From NCBI RefSeq assembly GCF_000423545.1, contig NZ_AUIE01000002.1, positions 62,001 through 126,000 of the forward strand: a stretch of 64,000 nt of DNA, given 5' to 3'. How positions within the stretch are numbered: position 1 is the first letter of the stretch; every line of letters begins with the position of its first letter. Shown piece by piece: positions 1-9,802 of this stretch. The translations under genes and the position numbers were made by a program. Source of the DNA: Metapseudomonas resinovorans DSM 21078 (lineage in GTDB: Bacteria > Pseudomonadota > Gammaproteobacteria > Pseudomonadales > Pseudomonadaceae). The notes beneath the pieces are model-generated. The model was not told the origin of the DNA and searched no databases. It saw only the letters and a program-made list of their open reading frames with translations.

Positions 1-124
1 CCAGCACGTCCTCGTTCATCATCAGGTAGACCAGGGTCAGCGCCTTGGAAAACAGCACGACGATGAGCACCAGCCAGAGGGTGCGGGAGAAGAAGCTCTG
101 CGGGAACCAGTAGGGGGTGCGCAT
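1..124 (-). CDS. envZ: EnvZ-type sensor histidine kinase, N-terminal fragment
   Basis: Only the first 41 codons are in the window; the gene runs off the left edge. The visible peptide begins MRTPYWFPQSFFSRTLWLV and carries a hydrophobic stretch at about residues 15-35, the first membrane segment expected for the EnvZ/AmgS inner-membrane kinase that phosphorylates the OmpR-type regulator. It starts 43 bases after the ompR stop codon on the same strand, so the two are probably co-transcribed. In P. aeruginosa the pair at this locus is called AmgRS and responds to envelope stress and aminoglycosides (family knowledge). No catalytic domain is visible, so the kinase assignment rests on the N-terminal sequence and the neighbour. 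Confidence 0.85.
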   Translation of the reverse strand, partial: MRTPYWFPQSFFSRTLWLVLIVVLFSKALTLVYLMMNEDVL

Positions 125-167
125 CACCACCCTGGGTTGCCCGGCGGCGGGAACTCCCGCCGCACGT

Positions 168-899
168 TCACTTGTTGCCATCAGGTACGAACACGTAGCC
201 GACGCCCCAGACGGTCTGGATGTAGCGCGGCTTGGAAGGGTCCGGCTCGATCAGTCGGCGCAGGCGGGAAATCTGCACGTCGATGGAGCGCTCCAGGGCG
301 TCCCATTCGCGGCCACGGGCCAGGTTCATCAATTTGTCGCGGGTCAGCGGCTCGCGGGCGTGCTGGACCAATGCCTTGAGTACGGCGAACTCACCGGTGG
401 TGAGCATCTGCACGTCGTCGCCCTTCTTCAGCTCGCGGGTGGCGAGGGACAGTTCGTACTCGCCGAAGCTGACACTTTCGTCCTCGCTGGCCGGGGCACC
501 CGGCACTTGCGGCGCCTGGCGACGCAGTACCGCCTTGATCCGCGCCAGCAACTCGCGGGGGTTGAACGGCTTGGCCAGATAATCGTCAGCGCCCAGTTCC
601 AGGCCCTGGATGCGACTCGTCTCGTCGCCCTTGGCGGTGAGCATGATGATCGGCACCTGGTTGTTGGACGCGCGCAGCCGGCGGCAGGCCGACAGGCCGT
701 CCTCGCCAGGCAGCATCAGGTCCAGCACCACCAGGTTGAAGAGTTCGCGAGCCAGCAGGCGATCCATTTGCTCGACGTTCTCCACGGCACGCACACGGAA
801 GCCCTGCTCGTCGAAAAAACGCTCGAGGAGGCGCCGTAGACGGGCGTCGTCGTCGACGATGAGGATCTTTTCACCTTCAGCGGTCGGGTTGCTGCTCAT
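168..899 (-). CDS. ompR: OmpR/AmgR response regulator
   Basis: A 243-residue two-component response regulator. The receiver domain (about 10-125) has the acidic pair at Asp16-Asp17, phospho-acceptor Asp60 in VVLDLMLP, Thr88 and Lys110. The C-terminal winged helix (about 145-240) ends with the GVGYVF element typical of the OmpR/PhoB class. It binds DNA after phosphorylation by the partner kinase encoded 43 bases downstream. In P. aeruginosa the orthologue at this place is AmgR, controlling envelope-stress and aminoglycoside-tolerance genes (family knowledge). The ATG is preceded by AGGAG (complement of 905-909). The gene is divergent from tex across about 220 bp. Confidence 0.95.
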   Translation of the reverse strand: MSSNPTAEGEKILIVDDDARLRRLLERFFDEQGFRVRAVENVEQMDRLLARELFNLVVLDLMLPGEDGLSACRRLRASNNQVPIIMLTAKGDETSRIQGLELGADDYLAKPFNPRELLARIKAVLRRQAPQVPGAPASEDESVSFGEYELSLATRELKKGDDVQMLTTGEFAVLKALVQHAREPLTRDKLMNLARGREWDALERSIDVQISRLRRLIEPDPSKPRYIQTVWGVGYVFVPDGNK

Positions 900-1120
900 G
901 TTTTCTCCTGTTCGGCAAGCCGCGCATTATCGCTTGCAACGGGCGCGCGGCGGCTTGCCCATTGTTAGCAGATTTTTCCCCGAACGGTTCCCTACCCTTT
1001 GAAACTCGGTGTTTATAATGCGGCGCCTTTCATCACCGGCGAGCCCCTGGCTCGCCGGTCTGTTATTCCGCGGTAGCCTCCGTGGCCCGGCCCGGGCTGC
1101 CGCCCATGCAGGTGTTTTCA
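900..1120. promoter_or_regulatory. Divergent ompR/tex promoter region
   Basis: Intergenic region serving both directions. Toward tex there is a perfect TATAAT at 1014-1019, but no good -35 hexamer at 17 bases, so the promoter is only partly supported. Toward ompR a GATAAT-like element lies at 926-931 (minus strand), again without a clear -35. The tex leader contains the strong hairpin annotated separately. Confidence 0.4.
1035..1059 (+). other. Perfect 11-bp stem-loop in tex leader
   Basis: ACCGGCGAGCC at 1035-1045 pairs with GGCTCGCCGGT at 1049-1059 across a 3-base loop. It begins 16 bases after the TATAAT box, so it would sit at the 5' end of a tex transcript. It could stabilise the mRNA or act as an attenuator; the following bases (TCTGTTATT) are only weakly U-rich, so a full terminator is less likely. 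Confidence 0.6.
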
Positions 1121-3436
1121 ATGGACAGCATCAACAACCGCATCGCTGAAGAACTGGGCGTGCGCCCGCAACAGGTCGCCGCCGCCGTGGAACTGCTGGA
1201 CGAAGGCTCCACCGTGCCTTTCATCGCCCGTTACCGGAAAGAAGTCACCGGCAGCCTCGACGACACCCAGCTGCGCAACCTGGAAGAGCGCCTGCGCTAT
1301 CTGCGCGAGATGGAGGACCGCCGCACCGCGATCCTCTCCAGCATCACCGAGCAGGGCAAGCTGACCCCGGAACTGGAGCGCGAGATCAAGCTCGCCGATA
1401 CCAAGACCCGCCTCGAAGACCTCTACCTCCCCTACAAGCAGAAACGTCGCACCAAGGGCCAGATTGCCCTGGAAGCCGGCCTCGGTGAGCTGGCCGACGC
1501 GCTGTTCAACGACCCGAGCCTGACCCCGGAAACCGAAGCCGAGCGTTTCATCGACGCCGAAAAAGGCTTCGCCGACGTCAAGGCGGTGCTGGAAGGCGCC
1601 AAGTACATCCTCATGGAGCGCTTCGCCGAAGACGCCACCCTGCTCGCCAACCTGCGCGGCTTCCTCAAGGACAACGCCACCCTCAGTGCCCGCCTGGTGG
1701 CCGGCAAGGAGCAGGAAGGCGCCAAGTTCAGCGACTACTTCGAGCATGACGAGAACTTCAAGGGCGTGCCGTCGCACCGTGCCCTGGCGATCTTCCGTGG
1801 CCGCAACGAAGGCGTGCTGAGCATCGCCCTCAAGGTTGGCGAAGAGCAGCCCGGCACCATGCACCCGTGCGAGCTGATGATCGGCGAGCGCTTCGGCGTC
1901 TCCAACCAGGGCCGGGCGGCCGATAAATGGCTGGCAGAAGTGGTGCGCTGGACCTGGAAGGTCAAGCTCTACACCCACCTGGAAACCGACCTGATGGGCG
2001 AGCTGCGTGAAGCGGCCGAAAGCGAAGCGATCAACGTCTTCGCCCGCAACCTGCACGACCTGTTGCTGGCGGCCCCGGCCGGTCCGCGCGCCACCCTGGG
2101 TCTCGACCCGGGCCTGCGTACCGGCTGCAAGGTGGCCGTGGTCGACGCCACCGGCAAGGTGCTGGACACCGCCACCGTCTACCCGCATGTGCCTCACAAC
2201 AAATGGGACGAGACCCTGGCCATCCTCGGCAAACTCTGCGCCAAGCACAGCGTTGACCTGATCGCCATCGGCAATGGCACCGCCAGCCGTGAGACCGACA
2301 AACTCGCCATCGAGCTGATCAAGAAGTACCCGGCCCTGAAGATGACCAAGATCATGGTCAGCGAGGCCGGCGCTTCGGTGTACTCCGCGTCCGAGCTGGC
2401 CGCCAAGGAATTCCCTGACCTGGACGTTTCCCTGCGTGGTGCCGTGTCCATTGCCCGCCGCCTGCAGGACCCGCTGGCCGAGCTGGTGAAAATCGACCCG
2501 AAATCCATCGGCGTCGGCCAGTACCAGCACGACGTGTCCCAGCTGCAACTGGCGCGCAGCCTGGATGCCGTGGTCGAGGACTGCGTGAACGCCGTGGGCG
2601 TGGACGTGAACACCGCTTCCGCCGCCCTGCTGGCGCGCATCTCCGGCCTCAACGCCACCCTGGCGCAGAACATCGTCAGCTACCGCGACGCCAACGGCGC
2701 CTTCAAGACCCGCGACGAGCTGAAGAAGGTCAGCCGCCTGGGCGAGAAGACCTTCGAGCAGGCCGCAGGATTCCTCCGCGTGATGAGCGGCGACAACCCG
2801 CTGGACGCTTCCGCCGTGCACCCGGAAACCTACCCGCTGGTGCAGCGCATCGCCGCCGATACCGGCCGCGACATCCGCTCGCTGATCGGCGACTCCGGCT
2901 TCCTCAAGCGCCTGGACCCGGCCAAGTTCACCGACGAAACCTTCGGCCTGCCCACCGTCACCGACATCCTCAAGGAACTGGACAAACCCGGCCGCGACCC
3001 GCGCCCCGAGTTCAAGACCGCCGAGTTCCAGGAAGGCGTGGAAAGCCTCAAGGACCTCACACCCGGCATGGTCCTGGAAGGCGTAGTCACAAACGTCACC
3101 AACTTCGGTGCCTTCGTCGACATCGGCGTCCACCAGGATGGCCTGGTGCACATCTCCGCGCTGTCGGAAAAATTCGTCAAGGACCCGTACGAAGTGGTCA
3201 AGGCCGGCGACATCGTCCGCGTGAAAGTCATGGAAGTGGACATCCCGCGTAACCGCGTGGGCCTGTCCATGCGCATGGGCGACACCCCCGGCGAGAAGGT
3301 CGACGGCCCGCGTGGCGGTGGTCGCCAGGGCGGCCAGCCGCGCCAGCAGCAAAGCGCCCCGCGCCAGAGCGCACCGCCGGCCTCCGGTGCCATGGCTTCG
3401 CTGTTCGCCAACGCCAAGCAGATCAAGAAGAAGTGA
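1121..3436 (+). CDS. tex: Tex family RNA-binding transcription accessory protein
   Basis: A 771-residue Tex protein, the usual length for the family. The N-terminal helical Tex region covers about 1-190, a YqgF/RNase H-like fold begins near 324 ([12 protein letters not shown]), helix-hairpin-helix motifs follow at about 500-560, and an S1 RNA-binding domain occupies about 648-717. The tail is rich in Gly, Gln and Arg and ends in lysines. The start is the ATG giving [13 protein letters not shown], which matches known Tex N-termini; an upstream in-frame start at 1082 would add 13 unconserved residues. Tex binds nucleic acid and affects transcription and RNA turnover (family knowledge). The thioesterase gene follows after 2 bases. 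Confidence 0.97.
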   Translation: MDSINNRIAEELGVRPQQVAAAVELLDEGSTVPFIARYRKEVTGSLDDTQLRNLEERLRYLREMEDRRTAILSSITEQGKLTPELEREIKLADTKTRLEDLYLPYKQKRRTKGQIALEAGLGELADALFNDPSLTPETEAERFIDAEKGFADVKAVLEGAKYILMERFAEDATLLANLRGFLKDNATLSARLVAGKEQEGAKFSDYFEHDENFKGVPSHRALAIFRGRNEGVLSIALKVGEEQPGTMHPCELMIGERFGVSNQGRAADKWLAEVVRWTWKVKLYTHLETDLMGELREAAESEAINVFARNLHDLLLAAPAGPRATLGLDPGLRTGCKVAVVDATGKVLDTATVYPHVPHNKWDETLAILGKLCAKHSVDLIAIGNGTASRETDKLAIELIKKYPALKMTKIMVSEAGASVYSASELAAKEFPDLDVSLRGAVSIARRLQDPLAELVKIDPKSIGVGQYQHDVSQLQLARSLDAVVEDCVNAVGVDVNTASAALLARISGLNATLAQNIVSYRDANGAFKTRDELKKVSRLGEKTFEQAAGFLRVMSGDNPLDASAVHPETYPLVQRIAADTGRDIRSLIGDSGFLKRLDPAKFTDETFGLPTVTDILKELDKPGRDPRPEFKTAEFQEGVESLKDLTPGMVLEGVVTNVTNFGAFVDIGVHQDGLVHISALSEKFVKDPYEVVKAGDIVRVKVMEVDIPRNRVGLSMRMGDTPGEKVDGPRGGGRQGGQPRQQQSAPRQSAPPASGAMASLFANAKQIKKK

Positions 3437-3438
3437 CC

Positions 3439-3822
3439 ATGGACTTCACCGACCAGCAAACCACCAGTGCCTACAGCAAGCTGTTGGGCATCGAGCCGCT
3501 GAGCCTTGGCGACGGCGTCGCCGAGGCGCGCCTGCCCATGGACGAGCACCTGCGCAATCGCGGGCAGGTGATGCATGGCGGGGCCATCTTCTCGCTGCTG
3601 GACATCACCATGGGGCTGGCCTGCACCAGTACCCATGGCTTCGACCGGCGCAGCGCCACCCTGGAGTGCAAGATCAACTACATCCGCCCGGTTGCGGAGG
3701 GTGAAGTGATCTGCAAGGCGCGCGTGCTGCACGCCGGCAAGCGCACCCTGGTGGTGGAAGCGGATGTGCTGCAAGGCGACAAGCTGGTCGCCAAGGGACA
3801 AGGCACCTTCGCTCAGCTGTAA
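3439..3822 (+). CDS. PaaI-type hotdog thioesterase
   Basis: A 127-residue single hotdog-fold protein of the PaaI/YdiI thioesterase family, which hydrolyses acyl- or aryl-CoA thioesters in the cytoplasm. Family active-site features are visible: Asn40, the His46-Gly-Gly turn in VMHGGAIFSLLD, and Asp55 at the start of the central helix. The ATG at 3439 is chosen over a GTG at 3433 that overlaps the tex stop. It lies 2 bases downstream of tex and is probably translated from the same mRNA. The true substrate cannot be read from the sequence. Confidence 0.88.
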   Translation: MDFTDQQTTSAYSKLLGIEPLSLGDGVAEARLPMDEHLRNRGQVMHGGAIFSLLDITMGLACTSTHGFDRRSATLECKINYIRPVAEGEVICKARVLHAGKRTLVVEADVLQGDKLVAKGQGTFAQL

Positions 3823-3960
3823 CAGCGGGACAGTGACAACGCTCTATTCTGGACGAAGCGACAACGCGAGCCGCCGGCGGGAAAAGTATTTCGGCCGGCG
3901 GCAAAGTCCGCCTCTTGTAGACAGCTTGGTCCACCCCCATATTGGGGCGACCGACGCGTG

Positions 3961-3965
3961 AAGGA
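3961..3965 (+). promoter_or_regulatory. Shine-Dalgarno deciding the gshA TTG start
   Basis: AAGGA lies 7 bases upstream of TTG at 3973-3975. A GTG at 3958 in the same frame would place this site inside the coding region and has no comparable site of its own. The spacing supports TTG as the start. Confidence 0.65.
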
Positions 3966-3972
3966 TTCCAAA

Positions 3973-5559
3973 TTGAGCGATCTTCTTTCCCGCCGCCTGG
4001 CCTTGCTCGGCGAGCGCGCCAACCTGCCCCTGCTCACCCGCTGCCTGCATGGCATCGAGCGTGAATGCCTGCGGGTCGATGGCAATGGCCAACTGGCGTT
4101 GACGCCACACTCCCCCGCCCTGGGTTCGGCCCTGACCCATGCGCAGATCACCACGGACTATTCCGAATCCCTGCTGGAGTTCATCACTCCGGCCGAGACC
4201 GATCCGGCGCAGACCCTGGCGGACCTGGAAAAGGTCCACCGCTTTACGGTGAACAAGCTCGGTGACGAACTGCTCTGGAGCCCGTCGATGCCCTGCCGGC
4301 TGCCGGCGGAGGAAGACATCCCGATCGCCCGCTACGGCACCTCGCCCATTGGCCGCCTGAAGTACGTTTACCGCAAGGGCCTGGCCGTGCGTTACGGCAA
4401 GACCATGCAGTGCATCGCCGGCATCCACTACAACTACTCCCTGCCCGAAGCGCTCTGGCCGCTGCTCAAGCAGGCCGAAGGCGATCCGCAGAGCGACCGC
4501 GACTACCAGTCAGCGCGCTACATTGCGATGATCCGCAACTTCCGCCGCTACAGCTGGCTGCTGATGTACCTGTTCGGCGCTGCTCCGGCCCTGGACAAGA
4601 GCTTCCTGCGCGGGCACCCGCACGACCTCGACAGCCTGGATGCCGACACCCTCTACCTGCCCTACGCCACCAGCCTGCGGATGAGCGACCTGGGCTACCA
4701 GAACAACGCCCAGGCTGGCCTGACGCCCTGCTACAACAGCCTCGACAGTTACCTCGCGAGCCTGCGTCAGGCCGTGTCCACGCCCTACCCGCCCTACGTC
4801 GAGATCGGCACCAAGGTGGACGGCGAGTGGGTGCAACTGAACACCAACGTGATCCAGATCGAAAACGAGTACTACTCGTCGATCCGTCCCAAGCGCGTCA
4901 CCCACACCGGCGAGCGCCCGATTCATGCATTGATGGCCCGTGGCGTGCAGTACGTGGAAGTGCGCTGCCTGGACATCAACCCCTTCCTGCCGCTGGGTAT
5001 CGACCTGACCGAAGCGCGCTTCCTCGATGCATTCCTGCTGTTCTGTGCCCTGCAGGACAGCCCGCCGATGGCCGGCGAGGAATGCGGTTGCGCCACCGAC
5101 AACTTCCAGCGGGTGGTGAAGGAAGGCCGGCGCCCAGGCCTGCAACTGCAGCGCCACGGCCATGCCGTCGGCCTGACCGAGTGGGCCACCGAGCTGCTCG
5201 ACCGCATCGGCCGCACCGCCGAGTTGCTGGACACCGCCCTGGGTGGTGAGGCTCACTCGCAGGCCCTGGCCGCTCAACGTGCCAAGGTCGCCGACCCGGC
5301 GCTGACCCCGTCGGCCCAGGTGCTGGCCGAACTGCGCGAACGCAACGAAAGCTTCAGCCAGTTCGCCTTGCGTCACAGCCGCCAGCATGCCGAGTACTTC
5401 CGCAGCCAGCCGCTGAGCGCCGAAGACCAGGCCCGCTTCGAAGCCATGGCCCGCGCGTCCCTGGACGAACAGGCACGGCTGGAAGCCGAACCGGAAGTGG
5501 ACTTCGACACCTTCGTCGCCGCCTACCAGGCGAGCATCCTGGGGTTGATCAGCAACTGA
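3973..5559 (+). CDS. gshA: Glutamate-cysteine ligase
   Basis: Catalyses ATP-dependent joining of glutamate and cysteine, the first and limiting step of glutathione synthesis in the cytoplasm. The 528-residue product starting [14 protein letters not shown] matches the proteobacterial GshA family throughout, including GIERECLRV near the N-terminus, the [13 protein letters not shown] segment and [17 protein letters not shown]. The start is TTG at 3973, preferred for its Shine-Dalgarno and because the family length is about 527; GTG at 3958 would give 533 residues. A 150-bp gap upstream separates it from the thioesterase, so it probably has its own promoter. glutathione synthetase (gshB) is not in the window. 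Confidence 0.96.
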   Translation: MSDLLSRRLALLGERANLPLLTRCLHGIERECLRVDGNGQLALTPHSPALGSALTHAQITTDYSESLLEFITPAETDPAQTLADLEKVHRFTVNKLGDELLWSPSMPCRLPAEEDIPIARYGTSPIGRLKYVYRKGLAVRYGKTMQCIAGIHYNYSLPEALWPLLKQAEGDPQSDRDYQSARYIAMIRNFRRYSWLLMYLFGAAPALDKSFLRGHPHDLDSLDADTLYLPYATSLRMSDLGYQNNAQAGLTPCYNSLDSYLASLRQAVSTPYPPYVEIGTKVDGEWVQLNTNVIQIENEYYSSIRPKRVTHTGERPIHALMARGVQYVEVRCLDINPFLPLGIDLTEARFLDAFLLFCALQDSPPMAGEECGCATDNFQRVVKEGRRPGLQLQRHGHAVGLTEWATELLDRIGRTAELLDTALGGEAHSQALAAQRAKVADPALTPSAQVLAELRERNESFSQFALRHSRQHAEYFRSQPLSAEDQARFEAMARASLDEQARLEAEPEVDFDTFVAAYQASILGLISN

Positions 5560-5582
5560 TCGCCGAATCGCCCTTCACTGTT

Positions 5583-5682
5583 CCTGTGGGGGCGATTTCA
5601 ATCGCCAAGCAGACCGCAGGTCTGCCCTTCGATCTCGCGGGGCAGCTGCGCTGCCCTTAGCGAATAAATTCGCCCCCACAGG
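5583..5682. repeat. Short intergenic inverted repeat (copy C)
   Basis: A 100-bp unit between the convergent gshA and argA stops. Its ends are a perfect 13-bp inverted repeat: CCTGTGGGGGCGA at 5583-5595 and TCGCCCCCACAGG at 5670-5682. Inside are two short palindromes (GCAGACC/GGTCTGC and GGGCAGC/GCTGCCC). Positions 5602-5626 match a 25-bp module also found in the two larger repeats at 11024-11048 and 50540-50564. It may also terminate both flanking genes. Confidence 0.75.
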
Positions 5683-5712
5683 CTGAGGCCTTGCCAGCTT
5701 GGTCCACGTGGT

Positions 5713-7011
5713 TCACAGCGTCTTCTCGAACACCTGCGAATTGCGCTGGAAGTTGTACAGCGACGCCCGCGCAGCCGGCAGGCGTTCGACGCCACTGGGC
5801 TGGAAGCCGCGCTCGCGGAACCAGTGCGCGGTGCGGGTGGTGAGGACGAACAGGGTCTTCATCCCCATGGCACGGGCGCGTTCCTCGATACGCTCCAGCA
5901 GTTCATCGCCGCGGCCGCCGTGGCGATACTCCGGATTGACCGCCAGGCAGGCCAGCTCAGCGGTGTCGGAGTCGGCGATGGGATAGAGCGCCGCACAGGC
6001 GATGATCAGCCCGTCGCGCTCGACGATGGTGAACTGCTCGATCTCCCGTTCCAGCACTTCCCGCGAGCGGCGTACCAGGATGCCCTGGTCCTCCAGCGGG
6101 GTGATCAGGTCGATCAGGCCGCCGACGTCGTCGATGGTGGCCTCGCGCAGGGACTCGAACTGTTCCTGGTCCACCAGGGTGCCGCCACCGTCGCGAGTGA
6201 ACAGCTCGGTGAGCAGCGAGCCATCCTCGGCGTAGCTGACCATGTGACTGCGCTTGACCCCGGCGCGGCAGGCTTGGGCGGCCGCATCGAGCAGCTCGGC
6301 CTGGTAGTTGTTGCCAAGCCGAGCCAGGTGCGGCGGCACCTGTTGCGGGCGCAATTCGCGCACCAGCTTGCCGGACTCGTCGATCAGGCCACGCTCGGCG
6401 CCGAACAGGATCAGCTTGTCCGCCCCCAGGTCGATGGCCACGCGGGTGGCCACGTCCTCGCAGGCGAGGTTGAAGATTTCCCCGGTGGGCGAGTAGCCGA
6501 GTGGCGACAGCAGCACAATGGTGCGCTCGTCGAGCAGGCGGCCGACACCCTTGCGGTCCACCCGGCGCACTTCGCCGGTGTGGTGGTAGTCGATGCCGTC
6601 GACCACGCCTATGGGCCGCGCGGTGACGAAGTTGCCGGTGCTCACCCGCAACCGCGAGCCCTGCATGGGTGACGCGGCGATATCCATGGACAGGCGCGCC
6701 TCGATGGCGATGCGCAGTTGGCCCACGGCATCGATCACGCATTCCAGGGTCGGGCCGTCGGTGATCCGCAGATCGCGATGGAAATGCGGGGTCAGGCCGC
6801 GGGCTGCCAGGCGCGCCTCGATCTGCGGGCGCGAGCCGTGCACCAGCACCAGGCGCACGCCCATGCTGTGCAGCAACACCAGGTCATGGACGATGTTGCC
6901 GAAGTTCGGGTGAGCGACGCCCTCGCCGGGCAGCATCACAACGAAGGTGCAGTCCCGGTGGGCATTGATGTAGGGGGTAGCGTGGCGCAGCCAGTTGACG
7001 TAGTCAGGCAT
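5713..7011 (-). CDS. argA: N-acetylglutamate synthase
   Basis: A 432-residue classical ArgA that makes N-acetylglutamate from acetyl-CoA and glutamate, opening arginine synthesis. The amino-acid-kinase-like domain (about 1-280) includes LVLVHGSRPQI and ACEDVATRVAIDLGADKLI; the C-terminal GNAT acetyltransferase domain (about 290-432) has the acetyl-CoA loop in EYRHGGRGDELL. In this family the kinase-like domain binds arginine for feedback inhibition. The gene lies 134 bp downstream of argE on the same strand, so both arginine genes could respond together, though a convincing ArgR site was not found. Confidence 0.96.
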   Translation of the reverse strand: MPDYVNWLRHATPYINAHRDCTFVVMLPGEGVAHPNFGNIVHDLVLLHSMGVRLVLVHGSRPQIEARLAARGLTPHFHRDLRITDGPTLECVIDAVGQLRIAIEARLSMDIAASPMQGSRLRVSTGNFVTARPIGVVDGIDYHHTGEVRRVDRKGVGRLLDERTIVLLSPLGYSPTGEIFNLACEDVATRVAIDLGADKLILFGAERGLIDESGKLVRELRPQQVPPHLARLGNNYQAELLDAAAQACRAGVKRSHMVSYAEDGSLLTELFTRDGGGTLVDQEQFESLREATIDDVGGLIDLITPLEDQGILVRRSREVLEREIEQFTIVERDGLIIACAALYPIADSDTAELACLAVNPEYRHGGRGDELLERIEERARAMGMKTLFVLTTRTAHWFRERGFQPSGVERLPAARASLYNFQRNSQVFEKTL

Positions 7012-7145
7012 GGTTCCGTGAGCCTTTGGTTAAGCGAAATGACGAGTGCGACTCCCAGCGGTTCTGGGAATGAGAGTAAGGCGGCGCGTTATCGTCGTCG
7101 CATGAGCATCAACGGAAACCCTCTCGATCAGTACGTGGTGGCGGA

Positions 7146-8285
7146 TTAAAGGCAGTAATGCTGGATGAGCTGGCGCAGTAGCGCAACGGTAGGCTCGATC
7201 CGTGACAGTTCCAGGTGCTCGTCCGGCTGGTGGGCGCAGGCGATATCGCCGGGGCCGAGCACCAGGGTCTCGCAACCGAGCTGCTGAAGATACGGCGCTT
7301 CGGTGCCAAAGGCCACCGCCTGCGCGGTATGCCCGGTAAGACGTTCGGCCACGCGTACCAGATCACTTTCCGGCGACTGCTCGAACGGCGGTACCGCCGG
7401 GAACAGCGGCTTGAAGTCGATCTTCACCTGGTAATGCTCGGCCACCGGCCGCAGGCGCTGGCGGATCACCGCACGCAGGGTGTCCGGATTCATGCCCGGC
7501 AACGGGCGCAGGTCGAACTCCAGGCTGCACTGGCCGCAAATGCGGTTGGGGTTGTCGCCGCCGTGGATGCAGCCGAGGTTGAGGGTGGGCTGCGGCACGG
7601 TGAATTGCGGGTTGCGGAATTCCTGCTGCCATTCGCCGCGTAACTCGATCAGATCGCTCATGACCGCATGCATGGCTTCCAGGGCACTGTGGCCGAGGCT
7701 GGGGTCGGAGGAGTGGCCGCTCTGCCCGAGGATGTCGATGCGTTCCATCATCACGCCCTTGTGCAGGCGGATGGGCTTCAAACCCGTCGGCTCGCCGATC
7801 ACCGCCGCGCGGCCCAGCGGCTGCCCCGCCTGGGCCAGGGCGCGGGCGCCGGCCATGGAGCTTTCCTCATCGCAGGTCGCGAGGATGATCAGCGGCTGGC
7901 GGAACGGCTGGTCCAGCAGGCCGCGTGCGGCCTCGATGGCCAGCGGGAAGAATCCCTTCATGTCGCAACTGCCCAGGCCGAACCAGCGGTCGCCCACCTC
8001 GCTGAGTTTCAGCGGGTCGGTTTTCCACAGGGCGGCATCGAAGGGCACCGTGTCGCTGTGGCCGGCCAGCACCAGGCCACCGGGGCCCGAGCCGTAGGTG
8101 GCCAGCAGGTTGGCCTTGCCAGGCGCCACCTGCTGGATCTCGCAGCGGAAACCGAGATCGCCGAGCCAGCCGGCCAGCAACTCGATCACCGCCTGGTTCG
8201 ACTGGTCCCAACTGGGCTGGGTACAGCTCACCGAAGGCGTGGCGATCAACGCGGCGAACTGCGATTTCAGGTCTGGAACGGGCAT
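7146..8285 (-). CDS. argE: Acetylornithine deacetylase (M20 family)
   Basis: A 379-residue M20 metallopeptidase-family enzyme that removes acetate from N-acetylornithine. Metal-site residues are visible: His76 and Asp78 in GHSDTVP, Asp108 in GSCDMKG, the Glu140/Glu141 pair in TCDEES, Glu165 in IGEPTG and a late His in CAHQPDEHLE. The start giving MPVPDLKSQF is preferred because GGAGGT lies 5 bases upstream; an in-frame ATG 30 bases earlier lacks support. It sits beside argA. Pseudomonads also recycle the acetyl group through ArgJ, so this enzyme's physiological share, or activity on related acyl amino acids, is uncertain. Confidence 0.92.
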   Translation of the reverse strand: MPVPDLKSQFAALIATPSVSCTQPSWDQSNQAVIELLAGWLGDLGFRCEIQQVAPGKANLLATYGSGPGGLVLAGHSDTVPFDAALWKTDPLKLSEVGDRWFGLGSCDMKGFFPLAIEAARGLLDQPFRQPLIILATCDEESSMAGARALAQAGQPLGRAAVIGEPTGLKPIRLHKGVMMERIDILGQSGHSSDPSLGHSALEAMHAVMSDLIELRGEWQQEFRNPQFTVPQPTLNLGCIHGGDNPNRICGQCSLEFDLRPLPGMNPDTLRAVIRQRLRPVAEHYQVKIDFKPLFPAVPPFEQSPESDLVRVAERLTGHTAQAVAFGTEAPYLQQLGCETLVLGPGDIACAHQPDEHLELSRIEPTVALLRQLIQHYCL

Positions 8286-8422
8286 CGGGGACCTCCACGG
8301 ACAAGCGATCATCATAGGCCCAAGCCCGCGCCGGGCGAAACCGCTGCGGCAAGGTGCGGACCTGTCCTGTAAACTTCACCGCCTTGGTAGCCACCCCCTG
8401 GCTGCGTATAAAGACCCCGGCG

Positions 8423-9787
8423 ATGAACAAAGAGACCGAAATCAAGCTTCGCGCCAGCCGCGAGACCCTGGAAGCCCTGCGCGACCACCCGCTGCTGAAG
8501 AAGCGCAACAAGTCCGGCTGGGAACGCCGCGAACTCTTCAACCAGTACTTCGACACGCCTGAGCGCGACCTGGCTCAGGCCCGCGTGGCCCTGCGCCTGC
8601 GCCGTGATGGCGAACAGTTCATCCAGACCCTCAAGACCCGTGGCCAGAGCGTTGCCGGGCTGTCCGAGCGCAACGAGTGGGACTGGTACCTGGACAAGGC
8701 CAAGCTGGACCCGAAGAAACTCACCGACGACTGCTGGCCCGCCAGCCTGGCCGAACTGGACAAGAAGCAGCTCAAGCCGATCTTCACCACCGACTTCAAT
8801 CGCGACCGCGCCGAGATCGCCTGGGGTCGCGGCAAGGCCAAGGTGGTGATCGAAGCCGCCCTGGACCTGGGCAAGGTGATCGCTGGCAAGCAACAGGAAG
8901 AGATTTGCGAGCTGGAGCTGGAGCTGCGCCAGGGCGAACCCGAGGCCCTGCTGGAACTGGCCGCCGAACTGGCCGCCGACCTGCCGCTGATGCCCTGCGA
9001 TATCAGCAAGGCCGAGCGCGGTTACCGCCTCCATGACGCCAACAGCTATCACCTCAGCCTGCCGGCGCCCGCACTGTCGGCGGAACTGACGCTGGACGAC
9101 GCCTTCGCCGCGCTCGCCTGGCACCTGCTGGGCAGCAGCCAGCGCCTGGCCGAGCAGTACCGCTTCAACGGCCACTGGAAGCTGCTGGTGGACTGGCTGG
9201 AGCAACTGATCGACCTGCGCGCCCTGATCGGCAGCCTCGGCCAGGCCGCCCCGCGCGCCAGCAGCCACGAACTGCGCGAAACCCTGGATGCCCTGCTCAA
9301 GGACTGGCGCCCGCGTCTCCAGGCCGGTGAGCTGGACGAGGCCGTGCGCCACGGCGCACCGCAACAGTTCGCCGAAGAACTGCAGGGCACCCGCTGGGGC
9401 CTGTTCTCCCTGAATACCTCCCGCTGGCTGCTGACCCGCGCCTGGACCGTCGAGCGCAATGAGCGCGGCAACCGCCAAGGCAAGGCGCCGCTGGGCAACT
9501 GGCTGCCGCGCCTGCTGAGCGAGGAAGCCGAGGCCCTGAAACTGGAGCGCTACAAGCGCCAGCCCGAGGACCTGGCCGAGCAACTGCCGCGCATCGAGCG
9601 CCTGCTAGTCTGGTTGCGCCTGGCGCGCCAGGTGCTGGACGTGCCGGAGGTCGACCGCGCCTATGGCGAACTGTCCAAGTTCGCTGAGCTGGCGGCCCTG
9701 CCGCTGGACGGCGAAGTACTGGCCGCACGCGGCGAGCAGGCGCAGACCCTGATCAGCCTGCGCAGCTGGAAGGCGCTGGCCAAGTAA
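8423..9787 (+). CDS. CYTH-CHAD domain inorganic triphosphatase-like protein
   Basis: A 454-residue fusion of two domains. The CYTH triphosphate-tunnel domain (about 1-200) starts with the signature ExExK as ETEIK (Glu4, Glu6, Lys8) and is full of Lys, Arg and Glu, as expected of a tunnel binding triphosphate and metal. The CHAD domain (about 215-454) is an alpha-helical histidine-containing module that binds polyphosphate in related proteins. Family members such as E. coli YgiF hydrolyse inorganic triphosphate. The ATG at 8423 starts right at the CYTH motif; an upstream in-frame start at 8354 adds unconserved residues. The DUF502 gene follows after 15 bases. Confidence 0.9.
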   Translation: MNKETEIKLRASRETLEALRDHPLLKKRNKSGWERRELFNQYFDTPERDLAQARVALRLRRDGEQFIQTLKTRGQSVAGLSERNEWDWYLDKAKLDPKKLTDDCWPASLAELDKKQLKPIFTTDFNRDRAEIAWGRGKAKVVIEAALDLGKVIAGKQQEEICELELELRQGEPEALLELAAELAADLPLMPCDISKAERGYRLHDANSYHLSLPAPALSAELTLDDAFAALAWHLLGSSQRLAEQYRFNGHWKLLVDWLEQLIDLRALIGSLGQAAPRASSHELRETLDALLKDWRPRLQAGELDEAVRHGAPQQFAEELQGTRWGLFSLNTSRWLLTRAWTVERNERGNRQGKAPLGNWLPRLLSEEAEALKLERYKRQPEDLAEQLPRIERLLVWLRLARQVLDVPEVDRAYGELSKFAELAALPLDGEVLAARGEQAQTLISLRSWKALAK

Positions 9788-9802
9788 AGCGGAAACGCCA
9801 CC

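Noticed and set aside
1118-3352. 744-codon open frame antisense to tex
   Set aside because: Long antisense frames are common in GC-rich coding DNA; the translation is compositionally odd and the sense frame is a complete Tex.
7012-7145. ArgR operator between argE and argA
   Set aside because: Only loose GTCGC-like elements occur without proper spacing, so no site was claimed.
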